Below, in pieces: positions 36,280 through 45,755 of a stretch of DNA of 64,000 nt; position 1 is the stretch's first letter, and every line of letters begins with the position of its first letter. The notes below the pieces were generated by a model. The model saw nothing but the letters and a program-made list of their open reading frames with translations, was not told where the DNA came from and did not search any database. Source of the DNA: Lachnoclostridium sp. (GTDB lineage: Bacteria > Bacillota > Clostridia > Lachnospirales > Lachnospiraceae); contig JAMPEB010000015.1 of NCBI GenBank assembly GCA_023665475.1, positions 1-64,000 on the forward strand, in the 5' to 3' direction. Made by a program: the position numbers and the translations under genes.

Positions 36280-37821
36280 ATGAAAAAGAGGATGTCTATA
36301 ACAATGGTTTGTGCCTTTGCTATTATTGCATTTGCGGGATGCGGGCAATTCAATCCGGGGCAGGAAACCATTCCGCCTGAAACGGGAGAAATTTCTGAAG
36401 AAGCCGGGGGGGCACAAAACCGGTCCTCCGCGGAAGAAAGTGCATTTTCGCAGGAAGAATCGGATATTATGCGGTATGAACAGAAGTATTATTCCGGAGA
36501 ATTTACGCCGGAAGATTATCACATTCTGGCAGATCTTTACGGCGGACAGGGCAAAATCAGAAAGCAGAGGGATATGCTGGAGCAATGTTTTAGGCTTTAC
36601 AATGACAGGGAAGCTTTTGAACTTTTGCAGAATCTGTGCGTCAATTTGGAGGAAGAGGATGCGGAAATCAGGCAGCAGGCTATGCTTTTATACCAGAATC
36701 TGAATACGCCGGAATATCAAGGGGAAGCGATTCATGTGATGGAAAGTGAATTCTGGTTTGAGACTTTGATGCCCAAATTGGGAGAGGGTGTAAGGAACTA
36801 TTTTTTACAGCAAAAGGGACAGCCCGAGATTTTTATTTGTGTCGGTTATGATGAGGACCAGAAGAGCTTTTCCAATGTCTGGTATCTTGAAAACGAAAAT
36901 ACACTTACTTTGTTAAATTATTCCAAAGGCGTGGTACAACTGCTGGAAACCACATTAAAGGACGGGAGCTATGACGGAAATTTCTCTTTATGGATTCTGG
37001 ACGGTACAAGCGGCAGTATCTTAAATGAGCGGGGGACCTTCGACGGAGGAGTTTACAGCGGCGAATACAGTCTTAAAATCTGCAGGAAAGATACGGCAGG
37101 AGATCCTTTTGATTTATGGAATAACCGTGACAGTATGAAATATACTACCTATACGGTTCAGGCAAATCAGCAGGGACAGGGAGATTTGGAGCAGTTTGCG
37201 GCAAAACTGATGCCTTATCCGGACTTTCAGACATATGAGGTGGAAAGCAATGCGGCAGAAAACTTATCCCAGCAGGCCACAGTGGAGACGCAGCCGGAAA
37301 TACAGGTTCGTGTTTTTGACGGGGAGATACAGGTGTTTCAAAACGGAATCTGGGTAGATATGGGTAAATTGGAACAGTATGCGGAACAAGATCCTTTTCA
37401 GGCTTATGAGGACAAAAAGGCGGAACAAAAGGAAGAGCAGCAGTTATCACAGGAGAGTGGAATTGACCTTGACCAGATAAAGCTGCCGGCTTCTTCCAAA
37501 CCAGGTAATCAAAAGGAACCCGTACAAAAGCCGGCTGCTCCCCAGACGCCGGCAAAGCAGCCTGCCGTACAGACTCCCGCACCACAGCAGCCACAGCCTG
37601 CAGCACCGGATAATTCCGGCAGTAGTGACGATGATTCTGATGATGACGGCGGCAGTGGGAACAATTCTGGCGGCGGAAGTGATAACAGCAGTTCCGGCGG
37701 AGGTGACAGCGGTTCTGATGATGGCGGTTCCGGCGGAGGCGGCAGCGATTCCGGTGACGGCGGTTCTGACAGCGGTAGTGATAATGAAACAGATGTGGAA
37801 TGGACTCCGGATTTGATGTAA
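36280..37821 (+). CDS. Lipoprotein with repetitive Gly/Ser/Asp tail
   Basis: A 513-residue lipoprotein. The signal ends in IAFAGC, a good lipobox. Residues about 20-400 have no recognised domain but include Glu-rich helices and an IWVDMGKLEQYA segment. A Gln/Pro/Ala-rich linker (about 410-445) is followed by a low-complexity tail of Ser, Gly and Asp (for example SDDDSDDDGGSG), ending in NETDVEWTPDLM. The tail could span the wall or bind calcium, which is inference. AGAGGAG precedes the ATG. It lies 46 bases after the glucosaminidase gene and is probably co-transcribed. Confidence 0.82.
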   Translation: MKKRMSITMVCAFAIIAFAGCGQFNPGQETIPPETGEISEEAGGAQNRSSAEESAFSQEESDIMRYEQKYYSGEFTPEDYHILADLYGGQGKIRKQRDMLEQCFRLYNDREAFELLQNLCVNLEEEDAEIRQQAMLLYQNLNTPEYQGEAIHVMESEFWFETLMPKLGEGVRNYFLQQKGQPEIFICVGYDEDQKSFSNVWYLENENTLTLLNYSKGVVQLLETTLKDGSYDGNFSLWILDGTSGSILNERGTFDGGVYSGEYSLKICRKDTAGDPFDLWNNRDSMKYTTYTVQANQQGQGDLEQFAAKLMPYPDFQTYEVESNAAENLSQQATVETQPEIQVRVFDGEIQVFQNGIWVDMGKLEQYAEQDPFQAYEDKKAEQKEEQQLSQESGIDLDQIKLPASSKPGNQKEPVQKPAAPQTPAKQPAVQTPAPQQPQPAAPDNSGSSDDDSDDDGGSGNNSGGGSDNSSSGGGDSGSDDGGSGGGGSDSGDGGSDSGSDNETDVEWTPDLM

Positions 37822-37838
37822 GAAGACAGATTGAGGAT

Positions 37839-37885
37839 AAGCCCGGTATTGCCCGCAGGATACTTCCCCAAGCAGTACCGGGCTT
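37839..37885 (+). terminator. Inverted repeat after the lipoprotein gene
   Basis: AAGCCCGGTA pairs with TACCGGGCTT around a 27-base loop. There is no long T-run afterwards, so terminator function is only likely. The next promoter starts four bases later. Confidence 0.5.
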
Positions 37886-37888
37886 GAG

Positions 37889-37917
37889 TTGACATTTGCG
37901 GACAGATGTAGTACATT
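37889..37917 (+). promoter_or_regulatory. Sigma-A promoter of the nucleotide-sugar block
   Basis: TTGACA (perfect -35) and TACATT are separated by 17 bases. The leader is about 70 bases and AT-rich. Confidence 0.75.
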
Positions 37918-37993
37918 GATAAAATGATGTAATTATTTAAAGTCATATAAATTGATAAATAGTTACAAATAATAAAGATAGGATTCAAAACAG

Positions 37994-39871
37994 ATGAAAG
38001 ATGCAAAGAATGAAAAAATTGATATTCTAAAAATACCCCTTACCAGAATGATTTTGCTGGTTCTGTTTGATTTACTGTCTGTTCTGCTGGCGTCCATGCT
38101 CAGTCTGTATGTCAGGTTTGACTTTAAATTTGTGAATGTGCCCAGGGAGTTCTGGGATGCGGCATTGGAAAATTATGCGTTGAATGCGATTATCATGCTG
38201 TTGCTGTTTCGTCTTTTCAGGCTTTACAACAGTGTATGGCGTTATGCATCCGACACGGAACTGATGAACTGCGGGCTGGCTGTAACTTGCTGCGCCGTAA
38301 TGCAGCCTGTAATCTGCCTTATCATGAAAACTCATCTGCCTGCAAGCTTTCCTCTCTTCTACGGATTTTTTCTGCTGTTTTTAACTTGCGGTTCCCGCTT
38401 CAGTTACCGTTTTCTGAGACTGTTTCAGAGAAAACGGACCGACCGTCTGAGAGGTCTTACCAAAATTAACTGTATGATTATAGGTGCGGGCGCGGCGGGA
38501 AACGCTATTTTGAAGGAGATAGAGTCTAGCAGCTATTTAAATATGCACATTCTCTGTGTGATTGACGATAATCCCGGCTGTCACGGAAAATATCTCAGGG
38601 GAGTTCCCATTGTGGGCGGCAGGGATACCATTATTGACAATGTAAATAAATATGCCATCGATGAAATTATTATTGCCATACCTTCCGCCGGCAGACAGGA
38701 ATTGCGGCCCGTTCTGGAAATCTGCAAGGAGACGGGATGCCATCTTCGGATACTGCCGGGAATGTATCAGTTAATTAACGGGGAAGTGAGCGTGTCCCAC
38801 TTGAGAGAGGTTCAGATTGAGGACTTGCTTGGCAGGGATGCCATTAAGATTAATGTGGACGAGATAGTGGGATATGTCTGTGACAAGGTCGTTTTGGTCA
38901 CGGGGGGAGGAGGCTCTATCGGAAGCGAGCTTTGCCGGCAGATTGCAGGACATAACCCGAAACAGTTGATTATTTTTGATATTTATGAAAATAATGCCTA
39001 TGAGATACAACAGGAACTTCTCCGGAATTATCCTGATTTGAATATGAAGGTGTTGATTGGCTCTGTGCGGAATACGATTCGGGTGAGGGAAATTTTCAAG
39101 ACCTACCATCCGGATATCGTATATCATGCTGCCGCCCACAAACATGTGCCTTTGATGGAAGACAGTCCTAAGGAAGCGATTAAGAATAATGTTTTGGGCA
39201 CCTTAAAAGTAGCCATGGCGGCGGATGAATACGGTACGGAGCGTTTTGTTATGATTTCCACCGACAAGGCGGTGAATCCTACCAATGTGATGGGAGCCAG
39301 CAAGCGTATTTGTGAGATGATTATCCAAAACCTGAACCGTAAATCACAAACCAATTTTGTGGCTGTGCGGTTCGGCAATGTCTTGGGAAGCAATGGCAGT
39401 GTGATTCCCCTGTTTAAAAAACAGATTGCCCAAGGCGGACCCGTAACGGTTACAAGTCCTGATATCATCCGATATTTTATGACGATTCCGGAAGCGGTAT
39501 CTTTGGTGCTGCAGGCGGGGGCTTATGCCAAAGGCGGGGAAATTTTCGTGCTGGACATGGGGGAACCCGTAAAAATCGCAGACCTTGCCAAGAATCTGAT
39601 TCAGCTTTCGGGTTATCGTGTGGATGAAGATATTAAGATTGAATATATCGGACTCCGCCCGGGCGAAAAAATGTATGAAGAGCTTTTAATGCAGGAAGAA
39701 GGATTAAAGCAGACCGCAAACAAAATGATTTATATCGGAAAGCCTATTGAATTTGAAGAAGAGAAATTTGAAAAGCAGTTGGAGCGTTTGAAGGAATGCG
39801 CCGAAGGCGAGGGAGACAACATTAGGGAGTTGATCAGGGAAATGGTACCAACCTATCATACGGGGGGTTAG
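37994..39871 (+). CDS. Large membrane-bound UDP-HexNAc 4,6-dehydratase (CapD/WbpM/PglF-like)
   Basis: Dehydrates UDP-GlcNAc (or a similar UDP-HexNAc) to the 4-keto-6-deoxy sugar. The 625-residue protein has four N-terminal helices (about 14-130), a first nucleotide-binding region (IIGAGAAGNAIL), and the catalytic SDR domain with VLVTGGGGSIGSELC near residue 297, AAAHKHVPLMED and STDKAVNPTN. The triad has Met instead of Tyr (VMGASK), as known for the WbpM-type large dehydratases. It provides a precursor for bacillosamine- or fucosamine-like sugars. It is the first gene of its transcript, with glf and pseB behind it. Confidence 0.92.
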   Translation: MKDAKNEKIDILKIPLTRMILLVLFDLLSVLLASMLSLYVRFDFKFVNVPREFWDAALENYALNAIIMLLLFRLFRLYNSVWRYASDTELMNCGLAVTCCAVMQPVICLIMKTHLPASFPLFYGFFLLFLTCGSRFSYRFLRLFQRKRTDRLRGLTKINCMIIGAGAAGNAILKEIESSSYLNMHILCVIDDNPGCHGKYLRGVPIVGGRDTIIDNVNKYAIDEIIIAIPSAGRQELRPVLEICKETGCHLRILPGMYQLINGEVSVSHLREVQIEDLLGRDAIKINVDEIVGYVCDKVVLVTGGGGSIGSELCRQIAGHNPKQLIIFDIYENNAYEIQQELLRNYPDLNMKVLIGSVRNTIRVREIFKTYHPDIVYHAAAHKHVPLMEDSPKEAIKNNVLGTLKVAMAADEYGTERFVMISTDKAVNPTNVMGASKRICEMIIQNLNRKSQTNFVAVRFGNVLGSNGSVIPLFKKQIAQGGPVTVTSPDIIRYFMTIPEAVSLVLQAGAYAKGGEIFVLDMGEPVKIADLAKNLIQLSGYRVDEDIKIEYIGLRPGEKMYEELLMQEEGLKQTANKMIYIGKPIEFEEEKFEKQLERLKECAEGEGDNIRELIREMVPTYHTGG

Positions 39872-39913
39872 GTCATTGTTTCAACAAATAACAAGCAGGA
39901 AAGGTATGCTGAT

Positions 39914-41023
39914 ATGATGAAGTATGATTATCTGATTGTGGGCGCAGGGCTGTACGGCGCGGTTTTTGCCCATGAAGCCGTTAAAAAGGGAAAGTCCTGT
40001 CTGGTGGTGGAAAAGAGAAATCATATAGCCGGAAATATCTATACGGAGGAGATAAGCGGCATCCGTGTTCATAAGTACGGGGCTCATATTTTTCACACAT
40101 CCGATGAAGAGGTCTGGAACTATGTAAATCAGTTTGCTAAATTTAATCATTATGTAAATTCTCCCATTGCAAAATATAAGGGAGAATTATACAATCTGCC
40201 TTTTAACATGAATACTTTCAGCAGAATGTGGGGAATTTCCACTCCCAAGGAGGCTCAGGATATCATAGCGGGACAGATTGCAGACCTTCATATCAGCAAT
40301 CCGCAAAATCTGGAAGAGCAGGCGCTTTCTCTGGTAGGGCGCGATGTGTATGAGAAGCTTATCAAAGGATATACGGAAAAACAGTGGGGGCGTTCCTGCA
40401 AGGAATTGCCTGCTTTTATTATTAAAAGGCTGCCCCTGCGTTTTATTTATGATAATAATTATTTTAACGACTCCCATCAGGGGATTCCGATAGGCGGTTA
40501 CACGCAGATTGTGGAAAAAATGCTGGAAGGCTGCGAGGTACGCCTGAATGCCGATTTTTTGGAGCATAGGGAGGAATTGACGAATCTTGCGGGAAAAATT
40601 ATTTATACGGGCATGATTGACCAATATTATGATTATCGGCTGGGAGTGTTGGAGTACCGTAGCGTTCGCTTTGAAACGGAAGAGCTTGCCATGGAGAATT
40701 ATCAGGGGAATGCTGTGGTCAATTATACCGAACGGGAAATTCCCTATACCCGCATTATCGAGCATAAGCATTTTGAGTTCGGCAGGCAACCCAATACCAT
40801 TATTTCCAAGGAGTATTCTTCGGAATGGAAGCAGGGGGACGAACCTTACTATCCGGTGAACAATGATAAAAATAATCGGTTGTATGAGAAATACAAAGAC
40901 TTGGCCGGACAGGAAAAGAAGGTTATTTTCGGCGGGCGTCTGGGCGGATATCGATATTATGACATGGACAAGGTGATTGCTGCGGCATTGGATTTTTGCA
41001 GGCAGGAACTGAGCGGTAATTAG
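39914..41023 (+). CDS. glf: UDP-galactopyranose mutase
   Basis: A flavoenzyme that interconverts UDP-galactopyranose and UDP-galactofuranose, so the polymer probably contains galactofuranose. The 369-residue product has the FAD-binding LIVGAGLYGAVFAHEA at the N-terminus. The family motif RNHIAGNIY follows, then HKYGAHIFHT, active-site context YTEKQWG, and the C-terminal GGRLGGYRYYDMDKVI that closes over FAD. AGGAAAGG lies upstream; either of two adjacent ATGs (39914 or 39917) can serve. It is 42 bases after the dehydratase gene. Confidence 0.97.
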   Translation: MMKYDYLIVGAGLYGAVFAHEAVKKGKSCLVVEKRNHIAGNIYTEEISGIRVHKYGAHIFHTSDEEVWNYVNQFAKFNHYVNSPIAKYKGELYNLPFNMNTFSRMWGISTPKEAQDIIAGQIADLHISNPQNLEEQALSLVGRDVYEKLIKGYTEKQWGRSCKELPAFIIKRLPLRFIYDNNYFNDSHQGIPIGGYTQIVEKMLEGCEVRLNADFLEHREELTNLAGKIIYTGMIDQYYDYRLGVLEYRSVRFETEELAMENYQGNAVVNYTEREIPYTRIIEHKHFEFGRQPNTIISKEYSSEWKQGDEPYYPVNNDKNNRLYEKYKDLAGQEKKVIFGGRLGGYRYYDMDKVIAAALDFCRQELSGN

Positions 41024-41037
41024 GACTTAGATTCAAT

Positions 41038-41066
41038 TTGTTTTTTACTATGGAATATGATATGAT
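41038..41066 (+). promoter_or_regulatory. Promoter before pseB
   Basis: TTGTTT and TATGAT lie 17 bases apart in the 97-base gap after glf. An internal promoter for the pseB-manC-manA group is likely. Confidence 0.5.
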
Positions 41067-41120
41067 GGTATAGAAAAATTTAGAAGAGGTAATAAATTTT
41101 ACACAGAAACGAGGATGACA

Positions 41121-42116
41121 ATGTTAAACAATAAAGCTATTTTAGTTACCGGCGGCACAGGAAGTTTTGGTAAGGCTTTTACAAAGTATGTTATGGAACA
41201 CTATGAGCCTAAAAAGATTATCATATATTCCCGTGATGAATTTAAACAGTTTCTTATGCAAGATGAGTTGAAGCAGTATGCAAACAAACTGCGATTTTTT
41301 ATCGGAGATGTGCGCGACAAAGAGAGGCTTACCAGAGCTTTTGAAGGGGTGGATTATGTGGTTCATGCGGCGGCATTGAAACAGGTGCCTGCCTGTGAGT
41401 ATAATCCCGCAGAGGCCATTAAAACGAATATTAGCGGAGCCCAGAATGTCATTGATGCGGCGCTGGATACCGGTGTGGAGAAAGTAGTTGCGCTTTCCAC
41501 GGACAAAGCCGTAAATCCGGTCAATCTTTACGGAGGCACGAAATTAGTTTCAGACAAGCTATTTATTGCTGCCAATGCTTATAGCGGAAGCAAGAGTACA
41601 TGTTTTTCCATTGTGCGTTACGGCAATGTTGCGGGCAGCCGCGGCTCTGTGATTCCCTTTTTCCATAATATCATTCAAAACGGGGGAACAGAACTTCCTA
41701 TTACCGATTATCGCATGACCCGTTTCTGGATTAGCTTAGAACAGGGTGTGGAACTGGTGATCAAGGCTCTTGAGCAGGCAAAAGGAGGAGAGACATTTAT
41801 CTCTAAAATTCCCTCTTTTAAAGTGACGGATTTGGCACAGGCAATGCTACCCGGATGTCAGATGCCGGAGATAGGTATCCGGGAAGGGGAAAAACTTCAC
41901 GAAATCATGGTGACGGTGGAAGATTGCCGCAATACTTATGAATATGACAAGCACTTTATTATATATCCTCAGATTGTGTGGAGCAACAGCAAAAAAGCGG
42001 TGCCTACGGGAAAACCGGTTCCGGAAGGATTTTCCTATAGCTCCGAAAACAATACGGACTGGCTGTCCGTAGAGCAGATAAAAGAACTTTTGCATACGGT
42101 GGATTTGGGAAAGTAA
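41121..42116 (+). CDS. pseB: UDP-GlcNAc 4,6-dehydratase (inverting), PseB
   Basis: PseB converts UDP-GlcNAc to UDP-2-acetamido-2,6-dideoxy-beta-L-arabino-hexos-4-ulose, the first step to pseudaminic acid and some other L-sugars. The 331-residue product has VTGGTGSFGKAF, HAAALKQVP, STDKAVNPVNLYGGTK with the Tyr-X3-Lys pair, RYGNVAGSRGSVIPFF, ITDYRMTRFWIS and GIREGEKLHEIM, all diagnostic for PseB rather than the CapE/FnlA branch. HAAALKQVP carries a Gln where most PseB have His. GAGG precedes the ATG at 41121; an ATG at 41115 abuts the site. The other pseudaminate enzymes are not adjacent. Confidence 0.92.
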   Translation: MLNNKAILVTGGTGSFGKAFTKYVMEHYEPKKIIIYSRDEFKQFLMQDELKQYANKLRFFIGDVRDKERLTRAFEGVDYVVHAAALKQVPACEYNPAEAIKTNISGAQNVIDAALDTGVEKVVALSTDKAVNPVNLYGGTKLVSDKLFIAANAYSGSKSTCFSIVRYGNVAGSRGSVIPFFHNIIQNGGTELPITDYRMTRFWISLEQGVELVIKALEQAKGGETFISKIPSFKVTDLAQAMLPGCQMPEIGIREGEKLHEIMVTVEDCRNTYEYDKHFIIYPQIVWSNSKKAVPTGKPVPEGFSYSSENNTDWLSVEQIKELLHTVDLGK

Positions 42117-42160
42117 AGCCGTGAAAGAAAAAATTCAAATAATAAGAGAGGGAAGGCGGC

Positions 42161-43474
42161 ATGAATATTATACTGTTGTCCGGCGGAAGCGGAAAGCGTT
42201 TATGGCCTTTATCCAATGATATTCGTTCCAAGCAGTTTATTAAGCTGTTTCAAACCGAAAACGGAGAACACGAATCCATGGTACAGAGGGTATACCGGCA
42301 GATTTGTTCTGTAGACAAGAATGCGGTGGTGACCATTGCCACATCCAAAACCCAGATACCTTCCCTGTATAACCAATTGGGTGAAAATATCGGGATTTGC
42401 GCAGAACCTTGCAGGAGAGACACTTTTCCCGCCATTGCCCTTGCCACGGCATATCTGCATGATGTGCAGGGTATTTCCGAGGAGGAGGCTGTGATAGTCT
42501 GCCCGGTGGATCCTTATGTGGAAAAGGAATATTTTGAAACATTGGCGGAACTTGGAAAACTGGCGCAGGCAGGGGAAGCAAATCTTCTGTTGATGGGGAT
42601 GGAGCCTACTTATCCCAGTGAAAAATACGGGTATATTATTCCGGAGAGCAAGGAGCGCTTAAGTACAGTAAACACCTTTAAAGAAAAACCGGATTTGGAG
42701 ACTGCCCGGGAATATCTCAAAAATGGCGCTCTTTGGAATGGTGGCGTTTTTGCTTACCGGTTGAAATATGTGCTGGAAAAAGCCCATGAAATCATAGACT
42801 TTACGGATTATTATGATTTATATGAAAAATATGATACCTTGGACAAGATTAGTTTTGACTACGCCGTGGCAGAAAAAGAGAAGGATATCAAGGTTCTCAG
42901 GTTTGCGGGACAGTGGAAGGATTTGGGAACATGGAATACTCTTACGGAAGCCATGGAAGGGGCCAGTATCGGTAATGTGACATTAAACGATACCTGTCAC
43001 AATGTCCATGTCATTAATGAGTTGGATGTACCGGTGCTCTGCATGGGGTTAAAGGATATTGTGGTATCCGCCAGCTCCGAGGGTATCTTAGTGTCCGACA
43101 AGGAGCAATCCAGCTATATCAAACCCTTTGTAGATAAAATGGAAGGGCAGATTATGTTTGCCGAGAAATCCTGGGGAAGCTTTCGGGTTTTGGATATAGA
43201 AGAGGAAAGCATGACCATTAAAGTGACGCTGCATCCCGGTCATAGCATGAATTATCACAGTCATGAGAGACGGGATGAGGTCTGGACCGTTCTTTCGGGA
43301 GAGGGCAGAACTATTGTGGATGGCATGGAACAGCCGGTAAGGGCAGGAGATGTGATTACCATGCAGGCGGGCTGTCGCCACACTATTTTTGCGGATACGG
43401 AGTTGACTGTGATGGAAGTGCAGTTGGGCAAGGAGATAAGCGTGCATGACAAACAGAAATTTGAACTGCCCTAA
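42161..43474 (+). CDS. manC: Mannose-1-phosphate guanylyltransferase (with cupin domain)
   Basis: Makes GDP-mannose from GTP and mannose-1-phosphate. The 437-residue protein has the pyrophosphorylase signature LSGGSGKRLWPLS, the catalytic TFKEKPD near residue 170, and GALWNGGVF. A C-terminal cupin (about 325-437) has HPGHSMNYHSHERRDEVWTV and the zinc-ligand-like second motif, as in type II PMI/GMP enzymes. Isomerase activity of the cupin may be dispensable since a dedicated manA follows, overlapping by 29 bases. GGGAAGG precedes the ATG. It supplies gmd, located just after manA. Confidence 0.95.
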   Translation: MNIILLSGGSGKRLWPLSNDIRSKQFIKLFQTENGEHESMVQRVYRQICSVDKNAVVTIATSKTQIPSLYNQLGENIGICAEPCRRDTFPAIALATAYLHDVQGISEEEAVIVCPVDPYVEKEYFETLAELGKLAQAGEANLLLMGMEPTYPSEKYGYIIPESKERLSTVNTFKEKPDLETAREYLKNGALWNGGVFAYRLKYVLEKAHEIIDFTDYYDLYEKYDTLDKISFDYAVAEKEKDIKVLRFAGQWKDLGTWNTLTEAMEGASIGNVTLNDTCHNVHVINELDVPVLCMGLKDIVVSASSEGILVSDKEQSSYIKPFVDKMEGQIMFAEKSWGSFRVLDIEEESMTIKVTLHPGHSMNYHSHERRDEVWTVLSGEGRTIVDGMEQPVRAGDVITMQAGCRHTIFADTELTVMEVQLGKEISVHDKQKFELP

Positions 43475-44459
43475 TAAGCCCTTTTTATTACAACCGGCAG
43501 GCAAAGATTATCTGTGGGGCGGCAAAAGACTGAAACAGGATTTTGGCAAAGAACTTTCCTTGGAGCCTCTGGCCGAAACCTGGGAATGCTCCGCCCATCC
43601 TGACGGACCCAGCATAGTGGCAAGCGGTACACAGAAGGGGAAGAGCTTAAGGAATCTTTTAAAAGAACATCCCGAATATCTGGGGACTCATCCCCGGATG
43701 GGACAGGAGACGGAAGGAGAACTTCCCATACTGATCAAGCTGATTGACGCCAGAGAAGATTTATCGGTACAGGTACACCCCGATGACGATTATGCAAGGG
43801 AACATGAAAACGGTTCTCTTGGCAAGACGGAAATGTGGTATGTTCTGGACGCTTCAGAGGATACTACCTTGGTGTATGGCTTTTTGCACGATATGAGCAG
43901 GGAAGTATTGAGAGAAAGCTTAAAGCAGGGTACTGTGGAAAAATATCTGCAGAGAGTCAAAATTAAAAAGGGTGATGTATTTTATATTGAAGCGGGAACG
44001 GTACACGCAATCGGAGCGGGAGCCTTGATTGCGGAGATTCAGGAAAATTCCAACCTGACATACAGGATGTACGATTATAACCGAAGGGATAGAGACGGCA
44101 GCACCAGAGCCCTTCATGTGGAGAAGGCTTTGCAGACAGTAAATCTAAAGGGAAGCGCAGAACCCAGACAGCCTATGAGGATTTTGAAATATCAACCGGG
44201 ATGCGCAATGGAATTTTTGTGCAGATGCAAATATTTTCAGGTGGAGAGAGTCTTGGTCAATACAAAAGAGGGACAGAAGATTCCCTTCAGGACAGGAGAA
44301 AATTCCTTTCAGGTACTTTTGTGCATTGAGGGGAGCGGAAAGCTGGAAGAAACGGAAGAAGCCATAAATTTTAACCGGGGCGACTGCATTTTTATTCCGG
44401 CGGATTCTGTGCCGCTGATGCTGGAGGGGCGGGCGCAGTTGCTGCGGGTCTGTGCCTAG
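43446..44459 (+). CDS. manA: Mannose-6-phosphate isomerase, class I
   Basis: Interconverts fructose-6-phosphate and mannose-6-phosphate, the entry to GDP-mannose. The 337-residue product shows the zinc-binding LSVQVHPDDDYAREHE and GKTEMWYVLD, and IEAGTVHAIGAGALIAEIQ with the second His. The catalytic region YRMYDYNRRD follows. It starts inside manC after AAGGAGATAAG, so the two are translationally coupled. The phosphomannomutase needed between ManA and ManC is not in the window, so GlmM-like or another mutase elsewhere must serve. A nested palindrome begins at its stop codon. Confidence 0.95.
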   Translation: MTNRNLNCPNKPFLLQPAGKDYLWGGKRLKQDFGKELSLEPLAETWECSAHPDGPSIVASGTQKGKSLRNLLKEHPEYLGTHPRMGQETEGELPILIKLIDAREDLSVQVHPDDDYAREHENGSLGKTEMWYVLDASEDTTLVYGFLHDMSREVLRESLKQGTVEKYLQRVKIKKGDVFYIEAGTVHAIGAGALIAEIQENSNLTYRMYDYNRRDRDGSTRALHVEKALQTVNLKGSAEPRQPMRILKYQPGCAMEFLCRCKYFQVERVLVNTKEGQKIPFRTGENSFQVLLCIEGSGKLEETEEAINFNRGDCIFIPADSVPLMLEGRAQLLRVCA

Positions 44460-44520
44460 CGTGAAGAGATTTTCTAAGGCGCCGGAAAGACAGCGCCTAA
44501 GAAAATCTAAAACTTCACGC
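44459..44520. repeat. Nested palindrome of the AGATTTTCT family at the manA stop
   Basis: Outer arms GCGTGAAG/CTTCACGC enclose inner arms AGATTTTCTAAGGCGC (44467-44482) and GCGCCTAAGAAAATCT (44493-44508). The left arm starts at the last base of the manA stop codon. A half site (AAATTTTCTAAGACGG) occurs again at about 44616-44631. Confidence 0.85.
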
Positions 44521-44521
44521 C

Positions 44522-44546
44522 GAAAAACGCAAAAGCGGCGTTTTTC
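44522..44546 (+). terminator. Hairpin with T-run after manA
   Basis: GAAAAACGC pairs with GCGTTTTTC, with a short loop; the 3' arm supplies the T-run. It may end the pseB-manC-manA transcript together with the palindrome before it. Confidence 0.55.
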
Positions 44547-44648
44547 ATAAGTTAAATCGTGGTTTTAATATTTGTGCTGCCGGATGAAAGAAGGCGGAAT
44601 AGAAAATAGTGCAAAGAAATTTTCTAAGACGGTGGAATGGAGGTTAAT

Positions 44649-45713
44649 GTGAAAAAAGCATTGATTACAGGAATTACGGGGCAGGACGGCTCTTATCTGG
44701 CGGAGTTTCTCTTGGAAAAGGGTTATGAGGTACACGGTATTACCAGAAGGGCTTCCCTTTCCAATACTGCCCGCATCAATCATCTGATTGCGGCAAATAC
44801 CGTAACGCTGCATGACGGGGATTTGACGGATTCCTCTTCTCTTATGAACATTATCGGGAAGGTGCAGCCGGATGAAATCTATAATTTGGCGGCGCAGTCC
44901 CATGTACAGGTATCCTTTGATGTGCCGGAATATTCCGGAGATGTGGACGCCATCGGCGTTATCCGGATATTGGAGGCGGTAAGGATTCTGGGGCTGGCGC
45001 AAAAGACCAAAATCTATCAGGCGTCCACTTCCGAACTTTATGGAAAAGTGGAGGAAATTCCCCAGAAGGAAACTACTCCTTTTCATCCTTACAGCCCTTA
45101 TGCGGTGGCAAAGCAGTACGGTTTTTGGATTATCAAAGAGTATAGGGAAGCCTATGGGATGTTTGCCGTAAACGGAATTTTATTTAATCACGAATCGGAG
45201 CGCCGGGGAGAGAACTTTGTCACCCGAAAGATTACTCTGGCGGCGGGACGCATTGCGGAAGGGATTCAGGAGCATCTGGAATTGGGCAATCTGGATTCCT
45301 TGAGGGATTGGGGATATGCCAAGGACTATGTGGAATGCATGTGGATGATGTTACAGCATGATGAGCCGGAAGATTTTGTGATTGCTACCGGCGAGCAGCA
45401 TACCGTAAGAGATTTTACGGAGAGAGCATTTAGGGCAAATGGTATGGAAATCCGCTGGGAAGGCAGCGGCGCCGACGAAAAGGGATATGATAAGAATACA
45501 GGCAAAATGCTGGTATGTGTCAATGCCGCATGGCTGCGCCCTACGGATGTGGATAATCTGCTGGGGGACCCGACTAAGGCAAAGACGGTCTTAGGCTGGA
45601 ATCCCAGAAAGACGAGTTATGAGGAATTGGTGCGTATTATGGCGGAGCATGACAGAGAATTGGCAAAACGGGAAGCAAAGATAAAAAATGTACGAATGCG
45701 TGAAGGAGAATAA
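44649..45713 (+). CDS. gmd: GDP-mannose 4,6-dehydratase
   Basis: Converts GDP-mannose to GDP-4-keto-6-deoxymannose, the common precursor of GDP-fucose, GDP-rhamnose and GDP-perosamine. The 354-residue product shows [20 protein letters not shown], the typical [13 protein letters not shown] loop, [16 protein letters not shown], and the catalytic [11 protein letters not shown] with Tyr and Lys. [17 protein letters not shown] is the substrate loop of Gmd. The GTG at 44649 follows GGAGG; an ATG at 44637 overlaps the site. No GDP-fucose synthase or GDP-rhamnose reductase is in the window. The DegT protein at 56163 could act on this product to give perosamine, which is unproven. Confidence 0.95.
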   Translation: MKKALITGITGQDGSYLAEFLLEKGYEVHGITRRASLSNTARINHLIAANTVTLHDGDLTDSSSLMNIIGKVQPDEIYNLAAQSHVQVSFDVPEYSGDVDAIGVIRILEAVRILGLAQKTKIYQASTSELYGKVEEIPQKETTPFHPYSPYAVAKQYGFWIIKEYREAYGMFAVNGILFNHESERRGENFVTRKITLAAGRIAEGIQEHLELGNLDSLRDWGYAKDYVECMWMMLQHDEPEDFVIATGEQHTVRDFTERAFRANGMEIRWEGSGADEKGYDKNTGKMLVCVNAAWLRPTDVDNLLGDPTKAKTVLGWNPRKTSYEELVRIMAEHDRELAKREAKIKNVRMREGE

Positions 45714-45755
45714 TGAAAAGGACAGGCAGGCGTATATCGATGCGGAGGCAATAGA

